Source: Vandiemenella viatica (taxonomy: Eukaryota; Arthropoda; Insecta; Orthoptera; Morabidae). From it: 64,000 bases of DNA. Within the stretch, counting starts at the first letter, position 1, and each line of letters begins with the position of its first letter. Made by a program: the position numbers and the translations under genes. Of the stretch, positions 1 through 10,753 are shown piece after piece. The notes below the pieces were generated by a model. It worked only from the letters and a program-made list of their open reading frames with translations. It was not told the origin of the DNA and searched no databases. Location of the stretch: assembly GCA_031002005.1 (NCBI GenBank), contig JARYHS010009186.1:253237199-253301198 (forward strand). Reading direction: 5' to 3'.

Positions 1-306
1 AACCATTTTAAAAGAAGTATAAAATAATTATACCATTTAAAAATTCTTATAAAGTTTTTTTAACGTTTTGACAAAAAATAACATTGTTTTAGATGATTCA
101 AATATATTTGAGTAAGTTACAAAAGAAAACTGGGTTCAAAAAGTCTTAATTTGTCGAAATGGCATGGAATAAATTGAATCAAGCTCACTGTTTAGAAAAA
201 CCATTTTTAAAAAATCTCGAAAATGGTGAGTCTTCACTAAAATAAAATTTTGTCATATAGTAGCACATGCGATTGCAGGTTTAATCTTTGAATCCTGGAG
301 ACCCTG
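1..306. mobile_element. Right half of a long inverted-repeat MITE, cut by the window edge
   Basis: The sequence matches the right half of the complete element at 61681-62494 and, inverted, its left half: shared blocks include AACATTGTTTTAGATGA, GGCATGGAATAAA and the end CC(T/C)TG next to TA. The terminus at about 290-306 (TCCTGGAGACCCTG) is followed by TA at 307-308, as expected for a TA target duplication of the Tc1/mariner type. No coding capacity is visible. The left part lies outside the window. Confidence 0.75.
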
Positions 307-308
307 TA

Positions 309-675
309 TAATGCCGCAACAGATCCTTTTTGTACCAAGCGGGGTCAGATCGTGAGTGCAGACCTGCTACAGTATTATTGTAGTCTCAATGTTGGTGCTC
401 ACATCGATCAGAAAAATAATTTATATTTCACTCCATGAAATTTGGTAATGTTAATTGCCTGCCATCTGATGAACTTGGTATACATCGTTTTTCTTTCTAC
501 TGTCTTCAGATTAAAACGGTAAAGTAATGTCTGACTATTGACGATGATATGAACAAACAGACATGATCTTGAACTTTTTTTTAAAACTTAAGGCTGACAG
601 CTTGTCGAAACGTCATGAGAGGAGGGTAAGGATCGGGAGGAGGAACGAGAATAAGTTGAGTCATGTCCTCTAGAA
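309..675. other. No recognised feature
   Basis: AT-rich single-copy-looking DNA. I see no open frame, RNA gene or repeat that I can support here. Confidence 0.5.
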
Positions 676-800
676 GTGACTATCCCGATATTCGCCTAAA
701 GTGATTTCTGGAAACAATGGAGAAACTAAATTTGGATGGTCGGACGGTGACTCGACCCTGCAACCTCCCGAATGCGAGTCTACAATGTTACCTCTTCCCG
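676..800 (-). repeat. Diverged SINE remnant (main tRNA-derived family)
   Basis: Read on the minus strand this matches the tRNA-like head and body of the main SINE: CTCGCATTCGGGAGG, a damaged B box, then CCAGATTTAGTTTCTCC and the segment that normally reads AATGCCGGGATGC. It is clearly older than the other copies, and the 3' tail is missing. Confidence 0.6.
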
Positions 801-1526
801 ACGACGCTCGGTTACTCGGAAACATCAAGAGGAAAAAAAATACTTTCGACGGTCCAAGTGGTGCAGAAAAGTTCACGAAAGCAACGGTGAAGTCGAATAT
901 GTGAAAGGCTTCTTCTTCCTTGGTACTCATGTCCCGCACAGCCCATATTTTGGACAGGAAATGACGTTTCGAATTGCTTTGGTAGCGGCTTAATACTATG
1001 CTTGAATAATATCTCGAAAAGTAAAGATATTGAAATAAAATTCCGAACAGTATGTGACATCGTGTTTTCAATCACCAACTGTTTTATTGCGAACGTTGGA
1101 CGCTTAAGAAATTTGATCTAGGGAGTCGCTAAGACTTACAGCACCGCATATATCGGAGTTTCTCAAAGTGGAGTACGCGAATTCCTGGGAGTTATCCGAC
1201 TGAACGTAGGGGGTTCGCGACAAGATTTACGTTATGGCGGCTGACTGGGTATCTCCAGAGTGCAACACGCAACATTGTGAACTGAGATCGAAAATGAGCA
1301 AAATTGATCCTAAAATCGATTCAACCTACGACAATAAACAAACCCATCCATCTAATTAATTAATAACATACTGGTCTTTGTGACTGTATTACTTTTTTTA
1401 GACAAACATCCTTTTTTTAAAAATAAAAAGCCATTTTTAAGGGGGCTCGCCATTGTTTCGGAAATTTAATAGGGGTACGTAGAGCTATGAATTTGAGAAA
1501 CCCTGCGCCATTCAGCAACGCCGTTC
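801..1526. other. No recognised feature
   Basis: The short overlapping frames here have no recognisable family features. Nothing else is supported. Confidence 0.45.
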
Positions 1527-1528
1527 TA

Positions 1529-1556
1529 TACCCATGGCCAAATGTATTGAGCACCC
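1529..1556. repeat. Left terminal inverted repeat of the Tc1 element
   Basis: Pairs with 3041-3068 with two or three mismatches. It includes CCATGGCCAAA and TATTGAGCACCC. The outer side abuts TA. Confidence 0.85.
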
Positions 1557-2781
1557 TAGGTAACGTTGGTTGTTTTGAAAAATAATAAATTTAAATAAAT
1601 AGAAACAATTTGTATGAATGTATATTGTTTATTAATAACAAAAAATAAATATTTAGTGGGCCCACCTTTAGCCCTTATTACAGCAGAAATTCGTTTTGGT
1701 AGAGAGTACACTAGCTTTTTACATTCGTCAGCACTTATGGCGTTCCACTCGAGGTGCCGGGGGTCTTTTAACTCTTCTTTTGACTTAATTGAGTGCCGCC
1801 TGATTTTGCGCTTCAATAAACCCCATAAATGTTCTATGGGATTCAGGTCCGGTGACTGGGCAGGCCAGTCCAGGAGCTCGATGTTATTTTCCCGAAACCA
1901 AGTCATTGTGCAGACAGATTTATGGCAGGTTGCATTATCTTGCTGGAATTTAACGCCGTCTATGATTGTATCGCCAAAAAGAGTTGTAAAAGAGGGCAGT
2001 AAAGCAGATTCTAGGCCGTCTATGTACTTCGTGGAATCCATGCGCCCTTCACATACGAACATTTGTCCCACTCCTGCAGCGCTCATGCAGCCCCAGACCA
2101 TAACGCTCCCTCCACCGTGTTTTACGGTAGGTGCCACACTTTCTGGGTTATATTCCTCACCCATCCGGCGACGGACATAGGTCACACCCGGTGTACCAAA
2201 ATCTGAAATGTTAGTAAATATTGTAGCGAATGGTTTCATCAATTTTATATATTAATAAATTTTGTTTTCCAACCAAATTGTTATATGTTGTTAGAGCATC
2301 ACGTCGAAAAACCAACCTGAAAGTTTGATTCGTCAGACCACACGATATTTGACCAATCTTCTTCGGTGAGAGTTTGGTGTTTTAGAGCCCACTCATACCG
2401 TGCCTTTCTATTCTTGTCAGAGAGCCATGGCTTCTTCCTGGCTTTACAGCCTTTTAGACCAGCTTCTTGAAGTCGTCGACGAGTGGTGCGAGCAGATATT
2501 GCTTTGTTAAAACTTTCAGACAGCTCAGCAGCGAGGGCTAAAGAAGTTTTCTTTCTATTTTTTTAACGACTTCGGTCCTCACGGTCTGTTGTGATCCTCT
2601 TGCGCCCGGTTCTGGGCCTATTAACATGCGACCCACTCATGGCGAATCACTCAATAGCATACTGTACAGATCGGCGAGAACATTTCACAATTTTCGAAAT
2701 CGCCACCTGCGATTTCCCTTGCTCATACAATAGCTTTATCTGCACTCGTTTTTCTAAACTAAGTTCATATCTTTTAGGTAT
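1556..2781 (-). pseudogene. Tc1-family DD34E transposase, inactivated
   Basis: Transposases of this family cut and paste the element at TA sites. Reading on the minus strand from about 2781, an N-terminal helix-turn-helix segment (LSLEKRVQIKLLYEQGKSQ) is followed by a basic linker with GRKR, then the catalytic core: first Asp in WSDESNF (about 2337), second Asp in FQQDNATCH, and Glu in SPDLNPIEHLWG. Exactly 34 residues separate the last two, so this is DD34E. Damage: the expected start reads ATA, a TGA stop follows the HTH (about 2652), there is a stop or frameshift near 2565, and a 110-bp block separates the first Asp exon from the rest. That block may be an intron. About 350 residues are expected in the family, and most are recognisable. 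The long frame 1556-2242 alone covers the C-terminal two thirds of the core. Confidence 0.92.
2203..2312 (-). other. Candidate 110-bp intron within the Tc1 transposase
   Basis: On the minus strand the coding sequence NFQVG is interrupted after its last G by GTTTTTCGACG and resumes after CATTTCAG with ATTTTGGT. Removing the block joins G to AT, giving GAT (Asp), and continues in frame into FGTPGVTYVRR, the stretch expected after the first catalytic Asp. The block is AT-rich, begins GT, ends AG and has a pyrimidine-rich 3' end. A simple insertion is the alternative. Confidence 0.55.
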
Positions 2782-3040
2782 AATGCAGCAGTATAAACGA
2801 TGTCACAGATCTAAAAAGGAAAAGAGCACTGGATTAGTGATATGTGTCCACAAAGAGGGAATGTAGCGAACTGTTTAATCAACAGAAAAATATTAGAATG
2901 ACAAAATTTATTACACCAGATGTTGTATTGGTGGCATTCAGGTGGACAATTGTTTCCGGCCTTTTTAGATGCTGACAAAATAGTTATTTGCTGATATGTA
3001 CTGATATGTACAGTATATATGGCACACATGAAAAATTTTT

Positions 3041-3068
3041 GGGTGCTCAATACTTTTGGCCATGGGTG
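3041..3068. repeat. Right terminal inverted repeat of the Tc1 element
   Basis: Inverted copy of 1529-1556, reading GGGTGCTCAATAC then TTTTGGCCATGGG, followed by TA at 3069-3070. Confidence 0.85.
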
Positions 3069-3209
3069 TAGATGGCATCAAGACAGCAGTTACATTGGAG
3101 GTTATAATTACTCACTTCGACCATATAGTGCGAGCATGTTCACTGAAACCAAATCCAAAGACAAATGAAGAGCTGGTAGCCAAATATTGATTCCATTAAG
3201 GTGGATATC

Positions 3210-3660
3210 AATTTGGAGTTGTGTGACTCGAAGGAAGCAATACGAAACTCGACAGTTGGACGGACCAGGAACCACGGAGAGTCGGGAGCACTCGTGTAGG
3301 TACTACGGAAGGTAATATCGATGTTGGTCGGCGGTAATGGCGGGCAGCAAAGCGCCGGTGATCGAGCAGCCTGGCGCATTGTGTCGACCGATCGAGGGCC
3401 CTCCTGGTCGACAATTAACGGTCGCTCGAGAGTCGTGCAGAAAGGTTTCAGTGGCACAAACGATAGCGAGCACTGGGGAGCCGCACATGTCAAGACAACT
3501 GCCTCGCGCCGAGCCATTGTGTCGCGCACTCTTTGTCTCCGCCACCTAGCAGTCGAGTCGAGAACTGAAATTATTGCTGATGGAGTTCTGCTGAGTGCCA
3601 CGTGTTTAAGAGCATCGAGTCTCCCTAGAGCTATGGAGGATAAGAGAATAACCACAATGC
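3210..3660. other. GC-rich unassigned region
   Basis: Base composition is richer in GC than the neighbourhood, and long frames are open on both strands (minus 3140-3655; plus 3321-3707). No frame has a recognisable domain. Overlapping open frames on both strands are what GC-rich noncoding DNA gives by chance. It could be a regulatory island or an unrecognised exon. Confidence 0.35.
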
Positions 3661-3910
3661 ACGGAAGATTAGTACTAAAATTTAATGTTTCGATACTACA
3701 CGATTAGTATTGATGGATGAATTGGACAAAGCGAAATGTAAAAAGTAGTTACGACCGGGATTTTATCTTATACTATACAGCAAACTGAGAAAAAAAGCCG
3801 GACTGTTTAATCAGTGGCTTTAATACGCCCGGAAAACCCAACTGTTTAACTCCGTGCCGTTGCTATCCTCTACAAATTCACTCTCAATCTTCATTCCGCA
3901 AATCTGTGCT

Positions 3911-4272
3911 ATTACTAGTTGTTACCAGCGACTTCGTAGGTGTGAACTTTGAATTTTATTGCTAGAATTAGATATACAAAGATGTGAGTTGTGTACACAC
4001 AAACTGACTGCGAGAGAAACAAGGCCTGAGTGACCGATATAATATTACAGAGACTCACACACGATATCCGTCTGTCTATCAGCGTTTGGCTAGTTTGCAA
4101 AATTTAATGGAAAAATATGTTATTAATCCATAAATACGTGTGTTATGTACTTCCTATGATAACATAGTATTTCCTTGTCAAATTTCATCAAGATCGGTTT
4201 AGCTGGGGTTTTTTTCGCGAAAATGTAGCTGTCAGAGAGATATAGTTGCTTTGGAATTTATAATATTAGTAA
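3911..4272 (+). repeat. Dispersed repeat family P (3' part and head), plus copy
   Basis: Starts with a variant of ACTAGCTGTTACCCGCGACT and ends ATTTATAATATTAGTA, matching the full copy at 42732-43495. Shared inner blocks include ACTGACTGCGAGAGAAACAA and TCAAATTTCATCAAGATCGG. Other copies are at 5554-6141 (inverted), 38240-38560 and 63485-64000 (inverted). No coding capacity; the class is unresolved (non-LTR tail or Helitron-like are possible). Confidence 0.7.
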
Positions 4273-4424
4273 AGACAAATCTGTAAGCTGGCTGCGTCTG
4301 TCTGCCCCTTTGTACAGGCATCACGAAAAAACTACAGAACCAATTCGGATGAGGTTCCAAAGCTTTATAGCTTGAAATCTGCGGTATATCGCATCACTCT
4401 ACTTGACCGGAGAACGCAACAACA

Positions 4425-4560
4425 AATTGTAGTTCGTTCGTACCGAGAATAGATACGCATCACAGATCAGAATTCATCCTACGCGAACATCCACCAAAGA
4501 TCACGCTGCAACGCAGATAATTCTACAACTTTGGTTGTTTATTTCTTCAATTTTCTGGAG
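4425..4560 (+). repeat. Dispersed repeat pair with 10440-10600
   Basis: The blocks CGTACCGAGAA, CACCAAAGATCACG and ACTTTGGTTGTTTATTTCT occur in the same order, inverted, at 10440-10600. The function and class of the family are not recognisable from two diverged copies. Confidence 0.6.
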
Positions 4561-4806
4561 TGTATTGTGTTAGAGTACACGGAAAAAACGTTGATCAAAT
4601 CGAAACGTAGGTGATTAACACCGAAAGTCTGCAAATTAATTCGTGGTAAAGGTCACAAACATAGCACAGTACCAACAGTGATGCTTTACTATTAGGGGGG
4701 GGGGATGCATTACTACGCACACAATAATTCAGGCAATGGGGAAATGCTAGTCTGTATATATAATAAACCAGTGAAGATAATAAATTGTGCACATCGGAGA
4801 CGTTAA

Positions 4807-4808
<2 letters not shown>

Positions 4809-4858
<50 letters not shown>
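4809..4858. repeat. (TA)n microsatellite
   Basis: About 25 uninterrupted TA units. The frames of alternating Ile and Tyr across it are artefacts of the repeat. Confidence 0.98.
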
Positions 4859-4860
<2 letters not shown>

Positions 4861-5553
4861 ACATATACCACAAAGAATATATCGATTCTTTTTTATTATT
4901 ATTATTAAAAGGTTTGATGTACATTTGCATGGTGATTAGGCTCTTTCCGCGGTGGCCATGTCACGAATGGTGAAAATTCCTTCCACAGCCGGAGACTGAA
5001 CAATCGAACCCCGTTGCCAGCTCACAAGGCCTGGGTGAAATAATGTTTTCATTCACGATGATACTAGCATAACGTCAGTTCCGTTGCAGGCGAGGTGTTT
5101 TCACCGCTGCAGGCTGAAGTAGCTCTCGAGTCGCTGATTGACACCACAGGGGGCAGTAAACACAGTGGAAGTCGTTGTGAGGTCCTGCACAATATGGCCA
5201 CTGGGCTCGATGAATCCGATTACACTTTCTCACTCGATTGCCGCCTTTCAGGGTTAATGTGGCGCTCGTGAGGGTCCTCCACTCCCACGGGCTTGCAAAC
5301 ATCACTACACGACATTTCACCATATTCACAAAGAGCATCTCGCAAATCAATATGCTGAATTATACTCGTTCATACTAAAACAATATCGTACTTCATCATG
5401 GAGCGCCGTGTGTTTCGTGAGCCTACACCCAAACGACTTATCAACACGTGTGTTTTTGCCTTGCTAATTTCAGAATCCAACAAACAGACTTCCCGCTTTC
5501 ATGGAGTCCCCGCTTTGATCTGTCGGTCCGAATGAGAGCTCCCTGGCATCTGC

Positions 5554-6141
5554 ACTAATATTATAAATGCGAACGTAATTCTGTCTGTTTGTTACGCTTT
5601 CACGAGTAAACAGATCTTGATGAAAATTGACAAGGAAATACTGCGTATAATCAGGAAGGACATACGAAACTCTTAATGAATCAATAAAATGTTTTGTCAT
5701 GAAAATTTAAAACTAACCGAACGGTGACATAGAGACGGATATCGTGTGTAGTCTCTGTAATGTTATATTGGTCACTCAGGCATTATTTCTCCCGCAGTCA
5801 GTTTGTGAATGCTCTGTTCATAAATTTCATAAGCGGACACAAGTTATTATACAGTACAGATGATTATTTGCACTGCACCAAGTTAGTATTAAGTGTTTAC
5901 CTAAAAGTTTTTGGCATCAATACATTTTTCCTCCTTGTTTATGTCTGCCAGGCGTAAATCAGACATAGTGCGTAGCAGAGCACAAGAAAGTATAATCATA
6001 ATGCTTGTCAGGAGACAAGTTCAATGGTGTAATGGTATAATGATGGCTTTATTTTTAATGTAACTTACAGCTTTCTATATCCAATTTCAGCAATAAAATT
6101 TTAAGTCCACGCGTACGCTGTCGTGATTAACAGGTAGTAAT
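5554..6141 (-). repeat. Dispersed repeat family P, inverted near-complete copy
   Basis: Read on the minus strand, the copy starts TACTACCTGTTAATCACGAC (compare TAGCTGTTACCCGCGAC) and ends CGCATTTATAATATTAGT at 5554. It shares AACTGACTGCGGGAGAAATA and GGTTAGTTTTAAATTTTCAT with the copies at 3911, 38240, 42732 and 63485. No coding capacity. Confidence 0.75.
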
Positions 6142-6149
6142 ATTATAGA

Positions 6150-6680
6150 ATGAAGGTAACATATTGTAACGGACATACGTCGCGCCCTTATGTTAATAAT
6201 TATAAATATAAAATAATACATTTATTTGTATTACGAATGTACAATACTAATCCTATTTTATGACTATCTCTGAAGGCAAGGAGTAACTGGTCAATTTGAA
6301 GTCGAGGAAAAGGAATAATAATGGAAGAAAGAGAAAGACTAGGATGGCGTAAGAAATCAGAGCCAGCCCAGAAGAAGCTGCAGAAATTGCGAAGCATTTA
6401 TTTGGATTGTAAGTGGAAAAACCAATCGAATTGTATAAAGTTTATTACGGCAGTAAACGATTAAGTCACGCAGAAGTGGAAGTTTTAATTAGTATGAACA
6501 GATGTGAAATAAAAATTGTGTTTGATTTAACTTGCGAGCTATTTATGAAAACGTAATCGACGAGTATTTGAGATGTGAAAGCGTAAAAAACAAGGAAGTA
6601 CAATAATTTTATTGTAAATGATATAAGAGGAAGACACGAGGAGTTTTTGGAAATTTTAACCCGAGAGGCAACATAATTAG
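6150..6680. other. No recognised feature
   Basis: AT-rich DNA. Short frames on both strands lack family features. Confidence 0.4.
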
Positions 6681-6688
6681 TCCAGTGA

Positions 6689-7428
6689 CCAGGGACACCT
6701 TTGACCTCGAACGCTCAGAACCGCTAAAAACATGTTTAGAATAACAAGCGATCATAAACAAAACAGTGGTGGGTGTCATTTCCATGCACTCCACCTCTAG
6801 TAACTTTAACAAAGAAAAACAAAGTAACAAGTTATCAATACATATGAAGGAAATTATACGTAATTCAATGACGTCAGTGTATTATTACATTTTCAATCAA
6901 CAGTGCCAAAAAACTCTGCTTAAAGTACTTAACATAGCGCAAAACACGCATATACAGCAGTACCACATACCTGATAGTGCTTGTATTAGACCTCAAAATG
7001 CTGATGCGGGATTTTGATGATAAAACAAAGTGGAAGAGAACAATGTGCACACTTCACCAAAGCGACCTTATCACATTCGAAATCACTTTCCAATTCTCGT
7101 AGTCCAGTATCAAAAGCCATATTAATAACATTTTGAAATTATGGTGTTGGTATGTCAATATCATAAGCTGGCTTTCGCCAAGCATATTGCAACATACGCT
7201 TATACATAGATGCAGCAAATTGATTGTGAATCACAGAGTGAAATAACGATCACGTATCATCACTTGTTGTTTAGCACATTGCAGTCTTACAAAATCAGTA
7301 TGTTACTTGTGGTAGAATTCTACGTTATGCATGGAAATGACACACACCACTGTTTTGTTTATAATCGCTTGTTATTTTGAACATGCTTTCGTGCGGTTCC
7401 GTGCGTTGGAGGTCAAAGATGTCCCTTG
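6689..7428. repeat. Long inverted-repeat element (fold-back/MITE-like)
   Basis: Left arm 6689-6787 and right arm 7332-7428 are inverted copies: AGGGACA(C/T)CTTTGACCTC, AATAACAAGCGAT and AAACAAAACAGTGGTG appear in both in opposite orientation. About 540 bp of AT-rich, apparently noncoding DNA lies between them. Arms of about 98 bp suggest a nonautonomous DNA element. The exact ends and target duplication are not clear. Confidence 0.7.
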
Positions 7429-8194
7429 TTAGTATAAAAGGAGACGTAAGATATTTTCCGCCTGGCTAGAAACGAACAAAAAGACATTCTAAGGTAATAA
7501 TAATTAGTTTAAGGTAAGGTCAAGGAAAGTAAACGCTTGATAGTCGTATTTAAAGATAAAGATATACGAGTCCTTCTTTTCTGAAATCTTTATTGAGTTG
7601 TATCCCAATATGTGAGGTCAGGGTAGTACCTTACAAGATGTTATCAGATCCCACGTTGATAGCAATCGTCACGAAATCGATTACTGTCTAAGGTAAGCTT
7701 AAGTTATAATGTTCGTAACCCGTTCCATTGGCTCAGATGTGTAAAGGGCTAATTATTATTTTGGGTTTGAGTAGAATTTTCGTAAGACTGATTCGTGAAC
7801 TTTCGAGAGAGTTGCTCCACACTAGTGAAGCGGCATCAAGCGCTGAGTCGCAAATTCCATACACATCTCACGGAGCATAGCCCTGGCAAGCGGCAGTAAC
7901 TTCAGACTATTTAAAGGTAGACGCCATCTTGCCACTTACTAGACGAACAGACTGACACGATGTTGCAGGGTAGTAAGGCTTTACGAGTTTCTCTGCTGCC
8001 GCATTGCAGTTAGACTTAGTCTGTTCCTAGTCTTCTCATAATATTAGTAGTTCATTAAATTCCATAGTTTTGTCTTTAGTTCCAGAATTATTATACTTTC
8101 GTAAATTCATAGTTCAACTTATAGCTTCAAGTCGTTTGCATTAATACTTCATAATGTTAGCGTTGGGCTCTAATCGGTTATTCACAGTCTAATA

Positions 8195-8844
8195 CAGTAG
8201 CGCTCCAACTATCCGAACTCCGACTATCCCGGTCGCTGAATATCCAAATTGCTTTTTTATTAAGACTGAAAGGGAAGAGACAGGAGAAGATGGAGATGAC
8301 GTGTCACTTGAGGTGTTCAGAAACACTCTTTCGAAAATTTCTGGATATTCAGAAGTTAGTGCTGAACATAGTGATTCGTCAGACCCTGGGTATGGAATTC
8401 TAAATGATGATGAACTTATTGGAAGTGTGAGAGAAGAAAGTGTTGAGGAAGAAGATGGGCCTAATATCGAAGTCAGTCAAGCATTTGCCGGCCTTGAAAC
8501 TGCGTTGAAGTGGATGGAGCATCAGCCCCAGTGTGACCACATGCAACTTCTCACTGTCAAGCGGATGGATACAGTCAAACAGCTTACTTTGACTAAGATG
8601 TTCAGCAAGTAATGTCTAATGTACTAATGTACAGCACTTCCAAGTACGCTTAGCATGTAAAAGTGTTGCCTTTTCATTTAATTTATTAAAAGCCCTTTTT
8701 CTTTTAAATTTTTACCCATTTTCAACATATATAAGATAATTAATTAAAATAGAACCGTTTTCGAAAAAAAATCCAACTATCCGATTTTTTTATTATCTGA
8801 ATGGGGTCCGGTACCAATTCATTCGGATAATTGGAGTTCTAATG
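8195..8844 (+). mobile_element. Nonautonomous pogo/Tigger-like element
   Basis: Ends are CAGTAGCGCTCCAACTATCC (left) and inverted CATTAGAACTCCAATTATCC (right), flanked by TA at 8193-8194 and 8845-8846. These match the CAGT(A/G)-type, TATCCG-containing termini of Tigger elements. At 650 bp it is a deletion derivative of an element normally about 2.5 kb, and it keeps only the C-terminal transposase coding part. Confidence 0.85.
8253..8612 (+). pseudogene. C-terminal remnant of a Tigger/jerky-type DDE transposase
   Basis: An open frame runs through an acidic stretch (DDELIGSVREESVEEEDG) into a segment ending GLETALKWMEHQPQCD, then about 25 residues to a stop. This acidic region followed by a helix with ALK-(W/Y)-(M/V)-E-QQPE is typical of the C-terminus of pogo/Tigger transposases, after the DDE domain. 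The DNA-binding CENP-B-like domain and catalytic core are missing, so it cannot act as a transposase. No in-frame start is needed, because the 5' part has been deleted within the element. Flanked on both sides by the element's own inverted termini. Confidence 0.75.
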
Positions 8845-8892
8845 TAGTTATTGAGCGTTCTGGTATTTTGAGAGTTGTGTTTAAACATATGA

Positions 8893-9040
8893 GCTATGCC
8901 AGGACGCTCCGTGGTTCGGATTCCACGTTAAACTGTAGGTCCCAGAGGAAAGGAACTGGCCGTCCTACCTCTGACACAATGGCTTAGTATGCCTCCTCCG
9001 GGAGGATCCAACCAAACTTCGGGTTGTGGACTAAGATAAG
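8893..9040 (+). repeat. SINE family 3 fragment
   Basis: Contains CGCTCCGTGGTTCGGATTCC and ACGTTAAACTGTAGGTCC, which recur at 18792-19010 (inverted), 25140-25235 (inverted) and 60980-61085. At 18792-19010 the same sequence is joined to a tRNA-like head, which identifies the family as a SINE. Confidence 0.6.
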
Positions 9041-9104
9041 TTAATGTAGTTATCGAGTAAACTTAAAATCCGACAGGAGTAGCTTTCGATAAAGCACTCC
9101 GGCC

Positions 9105-9290
9105 ATCCTGATCTGGGGTTTCCGTTGTTTTCCCGGATCACTCCACGCGAATGCTGGGATGGTTCCTCACAATAGCCCATGGGCGCCTCCTGCCATATCC
9201 CGTATATCCCTTCCAAACTATTACCCTTTCGGATAGGTGCAATGCACCCTCTGCCACATACTTTTAGTGAATCGCAGAGTAATAGTTTCA
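9105..9290 (+). repeat. SINE with LINE-type 3' tail (tail form C)
   Basis: The body matches the main SINE (GGCCATCCTGATCTGGGG, GAATGCTGGGATGGTTCCT) but the 3' end differs: GGTGCAATGCACC hairpin, CCTCTGCCAC, GTGAATCGCAGAGTAATAG. The same tail ends the LINE copies at 36836-37385 and 39902-40640. The tRNA-like head is missing here. A second copy is at 27740-27925. Confidence 0.8.
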
Positions 9291-10439
9291 AATTCATGCT
9301 ATAGTTAAATGAATATCCAACGTCTGAAGAAGACATAGTTCAATTATCGTTTAGTAGCATGTTGGTACACCTGCGAGCCTCCTGCACGTTTTATTCCTCC
9401 CGTCATAACTTAGCCGGATATGCGGACGTATGTATGTTAGGCATGTAATGAATAAATACTCTAATTGAATCCATTCTGCTGGTGTTAGAGTAAGAATAAG
9501 CTACCCAGTTGTTTGAGGTACTAATGTATATGATGTGATTAATATGTCGCTAAAGGTAAGAAGCACCTAATTTTATCTATTTGTTAGGACTAAAGTTTGC
9601 ATCAAAGATTACTAATTAACGCAGTTGGTGATTCTTCTTCACTTAAACTCGCCTGGTGTCAGTCTGACTAATTTTATACAATTCTACGAAGGAATTAATC
9701 TGCCCAGTTAATAGTTGCTCAGTTTAATAATATCATAAAACGCCCACAAAGTAAACCACCGCTACAATCACGGCCAATCCTTTGCAGATGTTCACGGCAC
9801 CGTGATGGTTAGCTGATTCAAGACCAGCACTGCGAGAAGGTTTGCGCCAGACAGTATTAAATGGATTGATAATATTACGGAAGATTTCAATTAACGGCCC
9901 TTAGGGAAGTCCTTTCCGTAAAAGTTTTTCCCTAATTATTGCTGAGTTTTATAAGATGTGTTCTATTTTTCATCGTTTGAATTTCTCTCATAGTTTATCC
10001 TTAGCCCACGTTTGCAGCGGTTCCAAACTTCTATTTCAAGTGCAGTTCTTTCTCTTCCCAAATTTCATGTTTCTCTCTCTCTGAATAACAATACCTACCG
10101 CACGCGCATTTAGTTTTAAGTAGCTCTCTTGAAGTCCTAGTACAATAACAAAATAATTTCAGTTTTTAAAGAGATATGTTTTTCTCCGTGTGCTCCGTTT
10201 TCAGTTTATTTGTTTCCACAAATCTTTATAATTTTACGAAGCATTTTCCCGTTGCTTTTCCCGTGCGGCCATATGTCTGCATAGTAATGCGTTTGCCTTT
10301 TGTTTATCTTGTAGTAGCAAAAAATTATCGTTTGTAATCATTATCGACAGTTGATTACCTCCACTATTTCGTTAGACTTATAGATGTGGGTAGATTTTAG
10401 TTTTCTGGCTTATTCCATCGTAATATATTTCATAAATCT
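9291..10439. other. No recognised feature
   Basis: AT-rich DNA with T-rich tracts and no supportable gene, RNA or repeat. Confidence 0.4.
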
Positions 10440-10600
10440 GGAGAAATAAACAACCAAAGTTATGGAATCAATATTAATATAATCCAAATGGTGGAGAGTT
10501 GTACCGTGATCTTTGGTAGGTTTTCATTTGGGACGCAGTGTGATCTATTGCGTCTATCTGTTCTCGGTACGAAAGAACTATCACTTCTCGCTCCATTCAC
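10440..10600 (-). repeat. Dispersed repeat pair with 4425-4560
   Basis: Inverted copy of the family seen at 4425-4560: CGTACCGAGAACAGATAGAC, ACCAAAGATCACGGTACAAC and ACTTTGGTTGTTTATTTCTC on the minus strand. Confidence 0.6.
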
Positions 10601-10753
10601 GGGTAAAATGTCATAAGGTTAACTACAAACTTTAAAATACACTATAAGCTATCTAAATGTGAAAACTGTTATGAAAATTATGGGTAAGGTGTCAGGGATT
10701 GGAAGAAATTATCAAGTGAAGTGATGAATAATTTACCAAATACGCTGAATGAA

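Larger units (their letters stand above)
1527..3070 (-). mobile_element. Tc1-like DNA transposon, near full length, decayed
   Basis: Two terminal inverted repeats of about 28 bp face each other: left ACCCATGGCCAAATGTATTG from 1530, right the inverted ACCCATGGCCAAAAGTATTG ending at 3067. They are flanked by TA at 1527-1528 and 3069-3070. The total of about 1.54 kb is normal for Tc1 elements. The transposase lies on the minus strand and is broken (see separate entry), so the copy could move only if transposase were supplied in trans. No sign of a later insertion inside it apart from the candidate intron. Confidence 0.9.

Noticed and set aside
1614..2180. 188-codon plus-strand frame
   Set aside because: Antisense shadow of the Tc1 transposase on the minus strand.
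3140..3707. Long overlapping frames of 171 codons (minus) and 128 codons (plus)
   Set aside because: No domain; open frames on both strands are expected by chance in GC-rich DNA.
4945..5030. tRNA-like B box (GGGGTTCGATTGTTC on the minus strand) upstream of a 91-codon frame
   Set aside because: No A box at proper spacing and no cloverleaf; no second copy seen to support a SINE.
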